A stretch of 64,000 bases of DNA from JAJYUU01 sp963822955 (GTDB lineage: Bacteria; Actinomycetota; Actinomycetes; Streptosporangiales; Streptosporangiaceae): NCBI GenBank assembly GCA_963822955.1, contig CAWGJS010000002.1, positions 372,001-436,000 of the forward strand, in the 5' to 3' direction. Positions 24,385-33,232 of the stretch are shown here, piece after piece. Each line of letters starts with the position of its first letter. Position 1 is the first letter of the stretch. A program made the translations under genes and the position numbers. Below the pieces are notes generated by a model. The model saw nothing but the letters and a program-made list of their open reading frames with translations. It did no database searches and was not told the DNA's origin.

Positions 24385-26034
24385 ATGACCGTGATGAGCC
24401 GGTTCTTCGAGCGGGCGATGAAGCTTCCGCCTCCGCAGACCCGCGACCTCGAGGTGCAGCGCGACCTTCGCGTGCCGATGACTGACGGCGTCACGCTGCT
24501 GGCCGACCGGTACGTGCCCGCGGCGGCGGGATCCGAGCAACTACCGCTGATCCTGGTGCGCTGCCCGTATGGCCGACGTGGCCCGTTCGGGATGCTGGCC
24601 GGACGGCTGTTCGCCGAGCGGGGCTTTCAGAGCATTGTGCAGAGCTGTCGCGGCACCTTCGGCTCAGGCGGCGAACTCGACCCGCTTGGCGTGACGGAGG
24701 CTGCGGACGGGCTGGCCACCGTGGAATGGCTGCGTAAGCAGCCGTGGTATCCCGGCTCCTTCGGGACCTGGGGTCCCAGCTATCTCGGCATCACCCAGTG
24801 GGCCCTGGCCACGCTCGGGCTGCCCGACCACAAGGCGATGGCCCTGCAAGTCAGCAGCACGCGCCCGCGGGAGCTGATCCAGCCGAACGGCTCTTTCAGC
24901 CTGGAGACGATGCTCGAGTGGATCGACCAGGTGGCGCGGCAGGAGCGCAGGGGCGCGATCCTCCGCCAGCGGCTGCGCGCACCGAAGCTGCGCGAGCTGG
25001 CCGGGCGTCTGCCACTCGGCGATCTGGACCGGCTGGCGACGGGTGCGACCTTGCCGTACTGGCAGTCCTGGCTGACCGAGGACGACGAGTTCTGGGAGCG
25101 GCACCAGTTTGCTGCCGGGCCCGGCCGCCTCACCGCGACCGTTGCGATGACCGCGGGATGGTACGACATCTTCCTGCCGGCGCAGCTGCGTGACTATGCC
25201 AGGCTGCGCGAGGCCGGCCATCAGCCGCAGCTCACCATCGGCCCGTGGCGGCATACCGACGACGAGGCGGTCGGTGCCTGGATACGCGATGGCCTGGACT
25301 TCCTGCGCGCGCAACTAAACTCCTCCGCTAGCCTGGATGCAGGCGGCACTTCGCCAAGAGTCCGCATCTTCGTCACCGGCGCGGAGCAGTGGCGTGAGCT
25401 GCCAGACTGGCCGCCGCCCAGCCGCCAGCAGACGTGGTACCTGCAGCCGGACGGCGGTCTCGGTCCTGCCCTGCCCGCGGCCAGCGACCCAGATCGCTAC
25501 ACCTACAATCCGGCTGATCCCACCCCCGGCGTGGCCGGGCCGGTGGGCAACTCCGGCCGCGCCCGGGTAGACAACCGGATCCTGGAGGCGCGCCCGGATG
25601 TGCTCACCTATACCAGCGCGCCGCTGCCGGCTGACATCGAGGTGATGGGCGTTCCCGTCGTCACCCTCCATGTCGGGTCGACTCGCGAGCACACGGACTT
25701 CTTCGCGCGGGTGTGCGAGGTGAACCCGGCCGGGCAGTCGCTGAATGTCTGCGATGCCCTGCTGCGGCTGTCCCCTGGACAGCCGGCCGCCGCCGCGGAC
25801 GGCACCCGGCTCTCGCAGTTCGAGCTCTGGCCGCTCGCGCACCGATTCGCCGCCGGGAACAGGGTGCGGCTCCAGGTGTCCAGCGGCGCGCACCCGCGCT
25901 ACGCCCGCAACCCCGGCACAGCTGACCCGCTGGCCACCGCCATGCGCCTGGTGACTCAGGATCAGCGCGTGTACCACGACCCGGGGCATCCGTCCGCGCT
26001 GACGCTCCCGGTGCTGGTCACCGATACGCGCTGA
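24385..26034 (+). CDS. CocE/NonD family hydrolase
   Basis: 549 residues. The N-terminal alpha/beta-hydrolase domain has the nucleophile motif GPSYLG, a PYGRRGPFG strand near the start and a GWYDIF segment with the catalytic aspartate. A C-terminal jelly-roll domain follows (GVPVVTLHVGS...DFFARVCEVNP...), as in X-Pro dipeptidyl peptidases and cocaine esterase. It likely cleaves an ester or amide; the substrate cannot be read from sequence. It starts 26 bases after nadE and converges with the TauE gene, overlapping by 17 bases. Confidence 0.88.
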   Translation: MTVMSRFFERAMKLPPPQTRDLEVQRDLRVPMTDGVTLLADRYVPAAAGSEQLPLILVRCPYGRRGPFGMLAGRLFAERGFQSIVQSCRGTFGSGGELDPLGVTEAADGLATVEWLRKQPWYPGSFGTWGPSYLGITQWALATLGLPDHKAMALQVSSTRPRELIQPNGSFSLETMLEWIDQVARQERRGAILRQRLRAPKLRELAGRLPLGDLDRLATGATLPYWQSWLTEDDEFWERHQFAAGPGRLTATVAMTAGWYDIFLPAQLRDYARLREAGHQPQLTIGPWRHTDDEAVGAWIRDGLDFLRAQLNSSASLDAGGTSPRVRIFVTGAEQWRELPDWPPPSRQQTWYLQPDGGLGPALPAASDPDRYTYNPADPTPGVAGPVGNSGRARVDNRILEARPDVLTYTSAPLPADIEVMGVPVVTLHVGSTREHTDFFARVCEVNPAGQSLNVCDALLRLSPGQPAAAADGTRLSQFELWPLAHRFAAGNRVRLQVSSGAHPRYARNPGTADPLATAMRLVTQDQRVYHDPGHPSALTLPVLVTDTR

Positions 26035-26818
26035 CGCCGAGGCGGATCGCCAGCGCGAGCCCGCAGCAGCCGATGAACACGCGCAGGCCCCTGGCAGGCA
26101 GGTGCCGCACGAGCGACGGCCCGATCCAGCCGCCGATCAGGAAGCCGGCCGCGAGCGGCAGCGCCGCGCTCCACCGCACCGGGCCGAAGATGGCGAACCC
26201 GAGTCCTGCCACGGCATTGGCCAGGCCCGATATCACGTTCTTCAGCGCGTTGGTCCGCGCGAGCGACTGCGCATACAGGCGAGTCAGCAGAGCCAGCATG
26301 AGAACGCCGCCCGCCGCTCCGAAGTACCCGATGTAGACCGCAACCGCGAAGGCCCCGGCCCGCGGAAGCCATCCGCCGCGCGCGTCAGCAAGGCGCCGGG
26401 AAACGGCTGCCGCGCCGCCTGGGCGGCCCGCGGATTCCGCCCCGGCGTCCACGTGTACTGGCGGGCGCAAGATGACCAGCGAGCCGAGCGCGATCAGCAC
26501 GGGCGCCACGTATTCAAAGCCGCGGCCCGGCGTCAGCAGCAGCAGCGCCGCGCCAGTTCCGCCGCCCGCTGCGGTCAGCAGGCCGAGCGTGCGAACCCGG
26601 TGGCCCTGGCCGGCCAGCTCGGGTCGTGAGCCAGCGGCCGCCCCGACCGCGGTGAACATGAGGGCCACTGTGTTGGTGACGTTGGCGCTGACGGGCGGCA
26701 GCCCGAGCGCGAGCAGCGCCGGGTAGGACACCACGGACGCCAGGCTCGCGACGGTACTGACAATGCCAGCGAGAACTCCGGCCCCGAGCAGCGCGGCCAC
26801 GTAGCCAGCAGTGCTCAC
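26018..26818 (-). CDS. TauE/SafE family anion permease
   Basis: 266 residues from GTG 26818. About seven to eight membrane spans. The N-terminal signature GIVSTVASLASVVSYPALLALGLPPVSANVTNT is typical of TauE/SafE, and the second half repeats it (YIGYFGAAGGVLMLALL, ARTNALKNVISGLANAVA). Members export or import sulfite, sulfonates or other organic anions. The substrate is not clear. Confidence 0.88.
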   Translation of the reverse strand: MSTAGYVAALLGAGVLAGIVSTVASLASVVSYPALLALGLPPVSANVTNTVALMFTAVGAAAGSRPELAGQGHRVRTLGLLTAAGGGTGAALLLLTPGRGFEYVAPVLIALGSLVILRPPVHVDAGAESAGRPGGAAAVSRRLADARGGWLPRAGAFAVAVYIGYFGAAGGVLMLALLTRLYAQSLARTNALKNVISGLANAVAGLGFAIFGPVRWSAALPLAAGFLIGGWIGPSLVRHLPARGLRVFIGCCGLALAIRLGVSAYR

Positions 26819-26828
26819 AGCACCGGGC

Positions 26829-27731
26829 CTATGATCGCACCGCCTCGAATGCCCGCCCGGCACGGGTCGCGACCGCACCCGGCCGGAACAGGCCGGCGGT
26901 GCCGTCACCGCCAGTGGCCGGGAGCGCGAACCAGGCGTAGCGCTGCACGAAAGTGAGCCGCTGCAGCATCGACGTGGCGGCTGTCAGGAAGGCCGCCTGC
27001 TGGCGTGCGGACGGGAAGACGGTCGTCGAACCGAACCTGATCAGCGCAAACTCGGTGAGCCAGATCGGCAGGTGGTAGCGGGCGTGAATCGCCCGCAGGT
27101 ACGACTCGAGTTGCTGAACGGCCGCGCTGGTGGCGAAGTCCGCCCCGTACCAGTGCACCGTGATGAAGTTGACCCGGTAGCCTGCCGCCTTGGCACCCTT
27201 CATGAACTGGTCCAGCCAGCTGCCAGGCGTCGCGGCGTTGGCTGCCACTGCCGGGCTGCCGAGCGTCAGGTGCGTCGCCATCAGCCGGGGCCACAGCGCC
27301 AGTGCCTGGCTGACCGGCATGTTCGACTGGCCCCCGTTGTCAGGCTCGTTGAAGCCGAGCAGGTTAGGGCCTTCGCGGCGGACCTGCCTGAGGGTCGCGC
27401 TGGTGACGTCGGCCGGACCCCAGATCATCGGGACGAAGTGCACGCCGCGCGGGCTCGTGATGCCCTGATGGCTGGACCCCCAGGTGTAGTACCAGGACGC
27501 CCCCGACTTCCGCAGGGCCGCGTCGACGCCGCGGAATGTCCAGGCGCTGACGCCTTTCTTCGAGGCCTGCGCCGCCATGTCGGACACCAGCCGCGCCGTC
27601 CCGGCGGCCGCCTGCCCGCCGCCGGCCGGCGCACGCGCACCAGGTGCGACGGGGGCAGCGGCGCCGATCACGATAGCCGCAGCGCAGCCAACCGCGGCAA
27701 GACCGGCAATCAGCCGGGTTCGTCCGAGCAT
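26829..27731 (-). CDS. Secreted glycoside hydrolase, GH128/Asl1-like
   Basis: 300 residues. A signal peptide is followed by a small TIM-barrel domain with SGASWYYTWG, FVPMIWGPAD, LLGFNEPDNGGQSN, and VHWYGADF. The Glu in FNEPD and the Glu in WLTEFAL are the likely acid and nucleophile, as in beta-1,3-glucanases of this group. It would act outside the cell on glucan, perhaps fungal. It is 10 bases downstream-side of the TauE gene on the same strand. Confidence 0.82.
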   Translation of the reverse strand: MLGRTRLIAGLAAVGCAAAIVIGAAAPVAPGARAPAGGGQAAAGTARLVSDMAAQASKKGVSAWTFRGVDAALRKSGASWYYTWGSSHQGITSPRGVHFVPMIWGPADVTSATLRQVRREGPNLLGFNEPDNGGQSNMPVSQALALWPRLMATHLTLGSPAVAANAATPGSWLDQFMKGAKAAGYRVNFITVHWYGADFATSAAVQQLESYLRAIHARYHLPIWLTEFALIRFGSTTVFPSARQQAAFLTAATSMLQRLTFVQRYAWFALPATGGDGTAGLFRPGAVATRAGRAFEAVRS

Positions 27732-27778
27732 GCCTGCATCACCTCGTGTTCGCCAGCCGGTTGACGCATCGGATCATG

Positions 27779-28414
27779 TCATAGTTCGACGGACGTGCCA
27801 GGCACCAGGAAGGCGGCCGGCCCGGACCGCGCAGGTACCAGGCCCAGCAGGTTCTGCCACAGGTTCGCGCCCTTGTCGTTGAGCAGGGCGTCGTGGATCC
27901 AGTACGCGCGGTCGGGCGAAGCGGCCCGCAGGTAATCGGCGACGTCGCTGAACTTCAGCCACGGCCCGCTGACCGGGACTAGCAAGGTCGGGATTGCCTC
28001 GTCCGGCACCGTGAACGAGTCGCCGGGGTGGAATATCTTGCCGTCCACGGCAAACCCGGTGTTCGGCACGATCGGGATCGCGCTGTCGACCCGCGCGTGC
28101 TCGCTGCCGTAGACGTGCACGTCGAAGCCGGCCACGCTGAACGCATCACCGTCGCGCACGGCGTGCACGCGCCCGCCGAACTCACCGAACTGGCTGGCGA
28201 CCGCCGTGCTCGCCCACAGCTCCAGTTCCGGCCCGGCGGTCATCGCGCTCCGGACCGCAGCGTCGTCGACGTGATCGACATGCTCGTGCGTGATCAGTAT
28301 CGCGGCGGCGCCGTCCAGCACGCCCGGCCCGGCCCAGATGCCCGGATCGATGACCAGGCGCGCCTCGTCCTTCTCCAGCCGCACGCAAGCGTGCCCGAGC
28401 TTGGTGAGCAGCAT
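27779..28414 (-). CDS. MBL-fold metal-dependent hydrolase
   Basis: 211 residues. The metal motif THEHVDHVDD near residue 42 and later GSEHA, HPGDSF fit the UlaG-like metallo-beta-lactamase group. Length is normal for the group. The substrate is unknown. It is 17 bases from the TetR gene on the same strand and may be part of its transcript. Confidence 0.85.
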   Translation of the reverse strand: MLLTKLGHACVRLEKDEARLVIDPGIWAGPGVLDGAAAILITHEHVDHVDDAAVRSAMTAGPELELWASTAVASQFGEFGGRVHAVRDGDAFSVAGFDVHVYGSEHARVDSAIPIVPNTGFAVDGKIFHPGDSFTVPDEAIPTLLVPVSGPWLKFSDVADYLRAASPDRAYWIHDALLNDKGANLWQNLLGLVPARSGPAAFLVPGTSVEL

Positions 28415-28431
28415 GACAGCGAGCGTACAGC

Positions 28432-29082
28432 TCAGCGCGCGGCGAGCCCCCGGAGCAGCTCCTCGACAACCCGCCGGGCGTAGCGGGAGTCGGCCGGCCC
28501 GGACGCGTACATGCTCGCCAGAACTGCACCATCAAGAAGGAACGAGGCCGCCTCGATGTCGGTGTTCTCCCGCAGCTCGCCGGTCGCGACGCCACGCCGC
28601 AGCACGGACCGCACTACGTCGCGGCGCGGCTGCACAACAGTCTGGATGTAGCGTTCCATGAGCCGCGGGTAGCGCGAGCCCTCGCCCTGCAGCAGCGCGA
28701 ACAGCCTGGCCCGGCGCCGGTCGCCGGTCTCCCTGCGGATGGCGTTCAGCAGCGCGATCAGGTCGGTGCGCACGGACCTGCCCTGCGGCTCCGGCAGTTC
28801 GGTCCGCAGCAAGCTGATGGCGTCCAGCAGCATGTCCTCTTTGCCCGGCCAGCGGCGGTAGATCGTCGCCTTGCCGACACCGGCCTTGGCTGCGACCTGC
28901 TCGATGCCCAGCGCGTCCGGGCCGCAGTCGGCGAACAGGTCAAGCGCCGCCAGCAAGATGGCCTGCTCAGCCCGCTCGCTGCGGGGGCGACCTGGGCGGC
29001 GCGACGGCGGCACGGCGTCGCCGGCACGGTTCCCGGCAGCTGGCGCGGATGCCCGTCCGGCGGCCGCCCCGCGGCTAGGCAT
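28432..29082 (-). CDS. TetR-family repressor
   Basis: 216 residues from ATG 29082, chosen because AGGAG sits at the right distance (ATG 29097 is possible). It has a DNA-binding domain EQAILLAALDLFADCGPDALGIEQVAAKAGVGKATIYRRW and a helical ligand domain ending AVLASMYASGP. It directly follows the MFS exporter gene and overlaps it slightly, so both are co-transcribed. The palindrome at 30724-30746 in front of the exporter is its likely operator. Confidence 0.9.
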   Translation of the reverse strand: MPSRGAAAGRASAPAAGNRAGDAVPPSRRPGRPRSERAEQAILLAALDLFADCGPDALGIEQVAAKAGVGKATIYRRWPGKEDMLLDAISLLRTELPEPQGRSVRTDLIALLNAIRRETGDRRRARLFALLQGEGSRYPRLMERYIQTVVQPRRDVVRSVLRRGVATGELRENTDIEAASFLLDGAVLASMYASGPADSRYARRVVEELLRGLAAR

Positions 29083-30664
29083 CGAGGACTCCTGCATTCG
29101 TGACGATCTCGCCAGGACCGGGCGCGATCTCGCGGGTGGCGGCGCCGCCCGCCGCGGCCGCCCGGCCCGGCATCCAGACTCCGATGGCGACCGCGCCGAG
29201 CACGGCGATCAGCACCGAGATCAGCGCGGCTACGTGCATCGCATCGACGAACGAGGCGCTGGCGGCCGTCATCAGCCGGCTGCCCGCTGGCCCGAGGTGA
29301 GCGGCGATCACCTGGGTCTGGGCGATCGAGACCGTCGCTGTGTGCCTGACGCCTGGCGGGAGGACGCCGAGGTAGGGCTGCAGCCTGGCGCGGTAGGCGT
29401 CCGCAAGCACCGACCCCAGCACGGCGACCCCGAGGGCGACCGCGACCTGCCGGGAGGTGTTGGTGATGGCTGAGCCAGCGCCGCCGCGCTCCCGCGGTAC
29501 GACCGACATCACGCCTTCCGTCGCCGACGGCATGACCAGGCCCATGCCGGAGCCCTGGATCGCGAAGGTCAGCTCGAGCAGCCAGACCGGCGAGCTGGTA
29601 CCGAGCAAGTGGTAGCCGATGAGCGCACCGGACATGACGACCAGGCCGCTGGTGCACACTGCCTTTGCGCCGAACCGGCGCACCAGCCGGGCACTGCGGG
29701 TGGCGAACAGCAGCTGGCCAGCGGCCAGCGGGATCGTCAGCAAGCCGGCGTGCAGCGGGCTGTAACCGCGCACATTCTGCGTGTAGAAGCTAATGAAGAA
29801 GTAGACGCCGCCCATCGCGAAGAACACCAGCGAGATCGCGGCCGCCGACGAGGACAGCCGTGGATCCCGGAACAGCCGGACGTCCAGGGACGGGTGATCC
29901 GTCCTGGCCTCATGCCAGACGAACATGGCCAGCGCTGCCAGGCCGCCGCCGACCGGGCCGAGGACATCGGCGCGGATCCAGGAGCCGGTGTCACCCCCCT
30001 GGATGATCCCGTAGACGACGAGCACGAGCCCGGCGATCGACAGCAGGACGCCGGGGATGTCCACCCGGCCCGGATGCGGACTCTTCGACTCCGGCACGAG
30101 CACTGTGATCGCAGCGATGCCGGCGGCGGTCAGCGGGACGTTGATCAGGAAGACCGAGCCCCACCAGAAGTGATCGAGGAGCAGGCCGCCGACGATCGGG
30201 CCGACGGCGATGGCGACGCCAACCGCTGAGGCCCAGATCCCGATGGCGCGGGGCCGCTCCCCCGGCTCGAAGACGTTGGTGATGACCGAGAGCGTCTGGG
30301 GCATGACCGCCGCGCCGCCAAATCCCATCGCGGCCCTGGCCCAGATCAGCTGATCGGGCGACTGCGCGTACGAGCACAGCAGCGATGAGACGCCGAACAG
30401 CGCCATGCCGATGATCAGCATCCGGCGCCTGCCGATGCGATCACCGATCACGCCGAAGGTGAACAGCAGGCCCGCGAAGACCAGGGTGTAGGAATTGATC
30501 GCCCATTCAAGCTGGCTCTGGCTGGCGCCGAGCCCGGTGCGTGGCTCGGAGATGGTCTTCAGCGCGATATTAAGGACCGTATTGTCCAGAACGATCGCAG
30601 TGAGACTGATGACCAGAACGCTGAGGATGATCCAGCGCCGCCCGTGGACCGCCGTTCCGTCCAT
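29075..30664 (-). CDS. MFS drug exporter, 14-span DHA2 type
   Basis: 529 residues. I chose ATG 30664, which has AAGG just upstream. A longer frame to ATG 30736 has poor third-position GC and covers the operator, so it is probably leader. Motifs include LDNTVLNIAL (motif D1), GDRIGRRRMLIIGM (motif A), and GPIVGGLLLDHFWWGSVFLINVP (motif C), all characteristic of proton-driven EmrB/QacA exporters. Regulated, probably, by the downstream TetR protein. Confidence 0.9.
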   Translation of the reverse strand: MDGTAVHGRRWIILSVLVISLTAIVLDNTVLNIALKTISEPRTGLGASQSQLEWAINSYTLVFAGLLFTFGVIGDRIGRRRMLIIGMALFGVSSLLCSYAQSPDQLIWARAAMGFGGAAVMPQTLSVITNVFEPGERPRAIGIWASAVGVAIAVGPIVGGLLLDHFWWGSVFLINVPLTAAGIAAITVLVPESKSPHPGRVDIPGVLLSIAGLVLVVYGIIQGGDTGSWIRADVLGPVGGGLAALAMFVWHEARTDHPSLDVRLFRDPRLSSSAAAISLVFFAMGGVYFFISFYTQNVRGYSPLHAGLLTIPLAAGQLLFATRSARLVRRFGAKAVCTSGLVVMSGALIGYHLLGTSSPVWLLELTFAIQGSGMGLVMPSATEGVMSVVPRERGGAGSAITNTSRQVAVALGVAVLGSVLADAYRARLQPYLGVLPPGVRHTATVSIAQTQVIAAHLGPAGSRLMTAASASFVDAMHVAALISVLIAVLGAVAIGVWMPGRAAAAGGAATREIAPGPGEIVTNAGVLDA

Positions 30665-30723
30665 GCCTGCCTTAGGGAAGCGTGAGCCGACGCGACGAGT
30701 TGTGGGTTTGGGCTCGTCAAAAA

Positions 30724-30746
30724 CGATACGAGACATGATCGTATCG
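30724..30746. promoter_or_regulatory. Palindromic TetR-type operator
   Basis: Perfect 8-bp inverted repeat CGATACGA - 7 bases - TCGTATCG. On the minus strand it overlaps possible -35 (TTGCGA) and -10 (TATCGT) boxes with about 15 bases between. It lies 60 bases before the exporter start and about 100 bases before panB on the other side. Confidence 0.65.
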
Positions 30747-30849
30747 CAACTTCGGCACGATAAGTGCCCCTGTTCACTGGCCGGCCGCCGTGCGATCATC
30801 AGATGGTCCGGGGACGCCACAAGGGCGCAACGAGACGCGGAGGATTGAC

Positions 30850-31728
30850 ATGACTGCAGAGCAGGGCCTGCACGAGGCCGCGCCAGCCACTTCACCAGCC
30901 GGGACCCCAGAGCCGCTCTACGGCGGCCAGGCGGCCCGGCGCCTGACTGTCAGGGACATCGCAGCCGCCAAGGCGCGCGGCGAGAAGTGGCCCATGCTCA
31001 CCGCCTATGACGCGCTGACCGCCTCTGTCTTCGATGCGGCCGGGATCCCGGTCCTGCTCGTCGGGGACTCGGCGGCCATGGTCGTCTACGGCCACGATTC
31101 CACGATTCCCGTCACGGTGGACGAGCTGATCCCGCTGACCGCCGCCGTGGTCCGCGGCACCAGCCGGGCCATGGTCGTGGCTGACCTGCCCTTCGGCTCC
31201 TACCAGACCTCCCCCGCCACGGCCCTCGAGACAGGGACCAGGTTCCTGAAGGAGGCCGGCGCCCAGGCGGTCAAGCTCGAGGGCGGCTACCGGGTGATCA
31301 GGCAGGTCGAGGAGCTGGCTGCTGCCGGGATCCCGGTCATGGCCCACCTCGGCCTCACGCCGCAGTCGGTCAACGCCTTCGGCGGCTACCGGGTCCAGGG
31401 CCGGGGCGAGGACGGCGAGCGACTGCTGCATGACGCTAAGGCGCTGCAGTCGGCCGGGGCCTTCTCGGTCGTGCTGGAGTGCGTGCCGGCAGAACTGGCC
31501 GAGCGGGTGACCGCGAGCCTCGACATTCCGACCATCGGCATCGGAGCCGGCCCGCATTGCGACGCCCAGGTGCTGGTCTGGCAGGACATGGCCGGCCTCT
31601 CGCCACGCACGGCGAAGTTCGTCAAGCGGTACGCCAACGTGGCCAGCGTGCTCAGGGATGCGGCGACCTCGTTCGCCGCGGACGTGGTCGGCGGCAGCTT
31701 CCCGACGCCGGAGTACTCCTACCGCTGA
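30850..31728 (+). CDS. panB: Ketopantoate hydroxymethyltransferase
   Basis: 292 residues from ATG 30850, with a GGAGG site. It adds a hydroxymethyl group from methylene-tetrahydrofolate to 2-oxoisovalerate, the first step to pantothenate. Family motifs are present: MLTAYDALTASVFD, VLLVGDSAAMVVYGHD, LPFGSY, KLEGG, AHLGLTPQSVNAFGGYRVQG and IGIGAGPHCDAQVLVWQD. The extended N-terminus of about 35 residues is usual in actinobacteria. Full length. Confidence 0.95.
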   Translation: MTAEQGLHEAAPATSPAGTPEPLYGGQAARRLTVRDIAAAKARGEKWPMLTAYDALTASVFDAAGIPVLLVGDSAAMVVYGHDSTIPVTVDELIPLTAAVVRGTSRAMVVADLPFGSYQTSPATALETGTRFLKEAGAQAVKLEGGYRVIRQVEELAAAGIPVMAHLGLTPQSVNAFGGYRVQGRGEDGERLLHDAKALQSAGAFSVVLECVPAELAERVTASLDIPTIGIGAGPHCDAQVLVWQDMAGLSPRTAKFVKRYANVASVLRDAATSFAADVVGGSFPTPEYSYR

Positions 31729-31754
31729 TCCGCAGTGCCGATTCAGGCGTGGGG

Positions 31755-32441
31755 TCAGACGTCGGTGATGCGGATCCCGGCGTGTGCCTTGTACCGGCGG
31801 TTGATGGACACCAGGTTGGCTGTGAACGCCTCGACCTGGCCGCAGTTGCGCAAGCGCCCGCCGTAGATGCCGCGCATGCCGGGGATCTCGCCCGCCAGGG
31901 CAATCACCAGGTCGGTGGCCGGGCGGTGATCACCGAGCACCAGAACGTCCAGGTCCATGCGGTCGACACCCGGATCGAGCAGCAACGTGGCCGACACATG
32001 GTGGAACGCGCCGACGATCGTGCTGTCTGGCAGTACCGCCGCCGCCTGCTGAGCGGCGCTGCCTTCTGGCACGCTCAGCGGGAACGCGCCATGCGCGTCG
32101 AAGCCCATCGGGTTGACGCAGTCGATGACGATCTTTCCGGCAAGCTGCTCGGCCAGTGCGGCAAGCAGGTCCCTGTGGCCTTCCCACGGGATCGCGGCAA
32201 TCACGATGTTCGCCTCGACTGCGACGTCAAGGTTTACCCCGCCGCCCAGCAGCGGCTCGCCGCCCAGCTCGGCAGCAGCCACGCTCGCCCGCCGGGCGTC
32301 CCTGGAGCCGATGAGCACGCGATGGCCGGCCATCGATAGCCGCCTGGCCAGCCCCCGGCCCTGATCGCCCGTCCCGCCGAGGACGCCGATAACGAGATGA
32401 GAGACATCCGGGAGGCCGGTGCCGGTGGAGTCAGCCGTCAT
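31755..32441 (-). CDS. NADPH-dependent F420 reductase-like protein
   Basis: 228 residues from ATG 32441. The N-terminal Rossmann fold has GVLGGTGDQGRGLARRL and a second strand with GSRD, which is typical of NADP binding in Fno/NpdG proteins. DCVNPMGFD and VGAFHHVSA are also family features. It would pass hydride between NADPH and coenzyme F420, a cofactor common in actinobacteria. It converges with panB. Confidence 0.85.
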   Translation of the reverse strand: MTADSTGTGLPDVSHLVIGVLGGTGDQGRGLARRLSMAGHRVLIGSRDARRASVAAAELGGEPLLGGGVNLDVAVEANIVIAAIPWEGHRDLLAALAEQLAGKIVIDCVNPMGFDAHGAFPLSVPEGSAAQQAAAVLPDSTIVGAFHHVSATLLLDPGVDRMDLDVLVLGDHRPATDLVIALAGEIPGMRGIYGGRLRNCGQVEAFTANLVSINRRYKAHAGIRITDV

Positions 32442-32569
32442 GGGCCCGATCCTGTCAGATGCCGTCGGCTGCGCTGAGACTGACTCCTGGCGGCGGTCAG
32501 GTTCCCTCGACCACGCGCGCTGCCCGGTGTTCTGCCGCGCTGGGGCTGGCGGTCGGGCACCATAAGGGA

Positions 32570-33220
32570 ATGAACGCTGATCAGGTCGCGGCGCTCCGAG
32601 CGCTGCTCGAGCCGACCGGATGGCTGGACCGGACATCATCGTTCGCGCGTGCGGTCCGGCGCAGCGCGCGCACGCCTAACGGGCTGCTGATCGTCGGCAC
32701 AGATGGCTATGAGCCCTGGCACATGACGGCGCACCTTGCTAACGAGAGCCACCTGGCTGGCCTCCCCGAGCTGGCTCCGACCCTGGTCCGCTGGCGGCCC
32801 GAGCCAGGTGCGCCCCCGCATCTGGCGATCGGCCTGGACCGGCTGCGCGCGACGAACCGTGAGGAGACGCTGCTGGTTGTCAGCCCGCAGCTCGCCCCGG
32901 CGGAGCTGCTCGAGCGAGTGGACGACGTGCGCCGCACTGGTGCCACGATCTTCGCACTCGACGCCGATGACCCTGAGCTGGACGGGCTCGCTCATGAGTC
33001 GCTCCCCGTCAGGCCTGGCATTGCGCCGGTGTCGTTCAGCGCGGCTCAGCATCTGGTCAGCGGCGCGATGGCCGAGGACGGGGACAGTGTCGGACTCCAG
33101 TACTCAGTGGCGCGACCGGCTCGCTCCGTCGGTGGGGCAGGGTCCGTAGGCGGGACGTCCACGCTGCGCGCCAGGCTGGCCCGGCTGCTGGATGCCGTGA
33201 GCGGCCCGACCGACGAGTAG
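32570..33220 (+). CDS. Hypothetical protein
   Basis: 216 residues from ATG 32570 with AAGGG. It seems to be a soluble alpha/beta protein: ANGLL-like strand GLLIVGTDGYEPWHM, TLLVVSPQLAPAELLERVDDV and ATIFALDADDPEL. No catalytic motif or family was recognised. Similar stand-alone proteins are seen in actinobacteria. It converges with the YbjQ-like cluster. Confidence 0.7.
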   Translation: MNADQVAALRALLEPTGWLDRTSSFARAVRRSARTPNGLLIVGTDGYEPWHMTAHLANESHLAGLPELAPTLVRWRPEPGAPPHLAIGLDRLRATNREETLLVVSPQLAPAELLERVDDVRRTGATIFALDADDPELDGLAHESLPVRPGIAPVSFSAAQHLVSGAMAEDGDSVGLQYSVARPARSVGGAGSVGGTSTLRARLARLLDAVSGPTDE

Positions 33221-33232
33221 CCGGCCTGGCGG

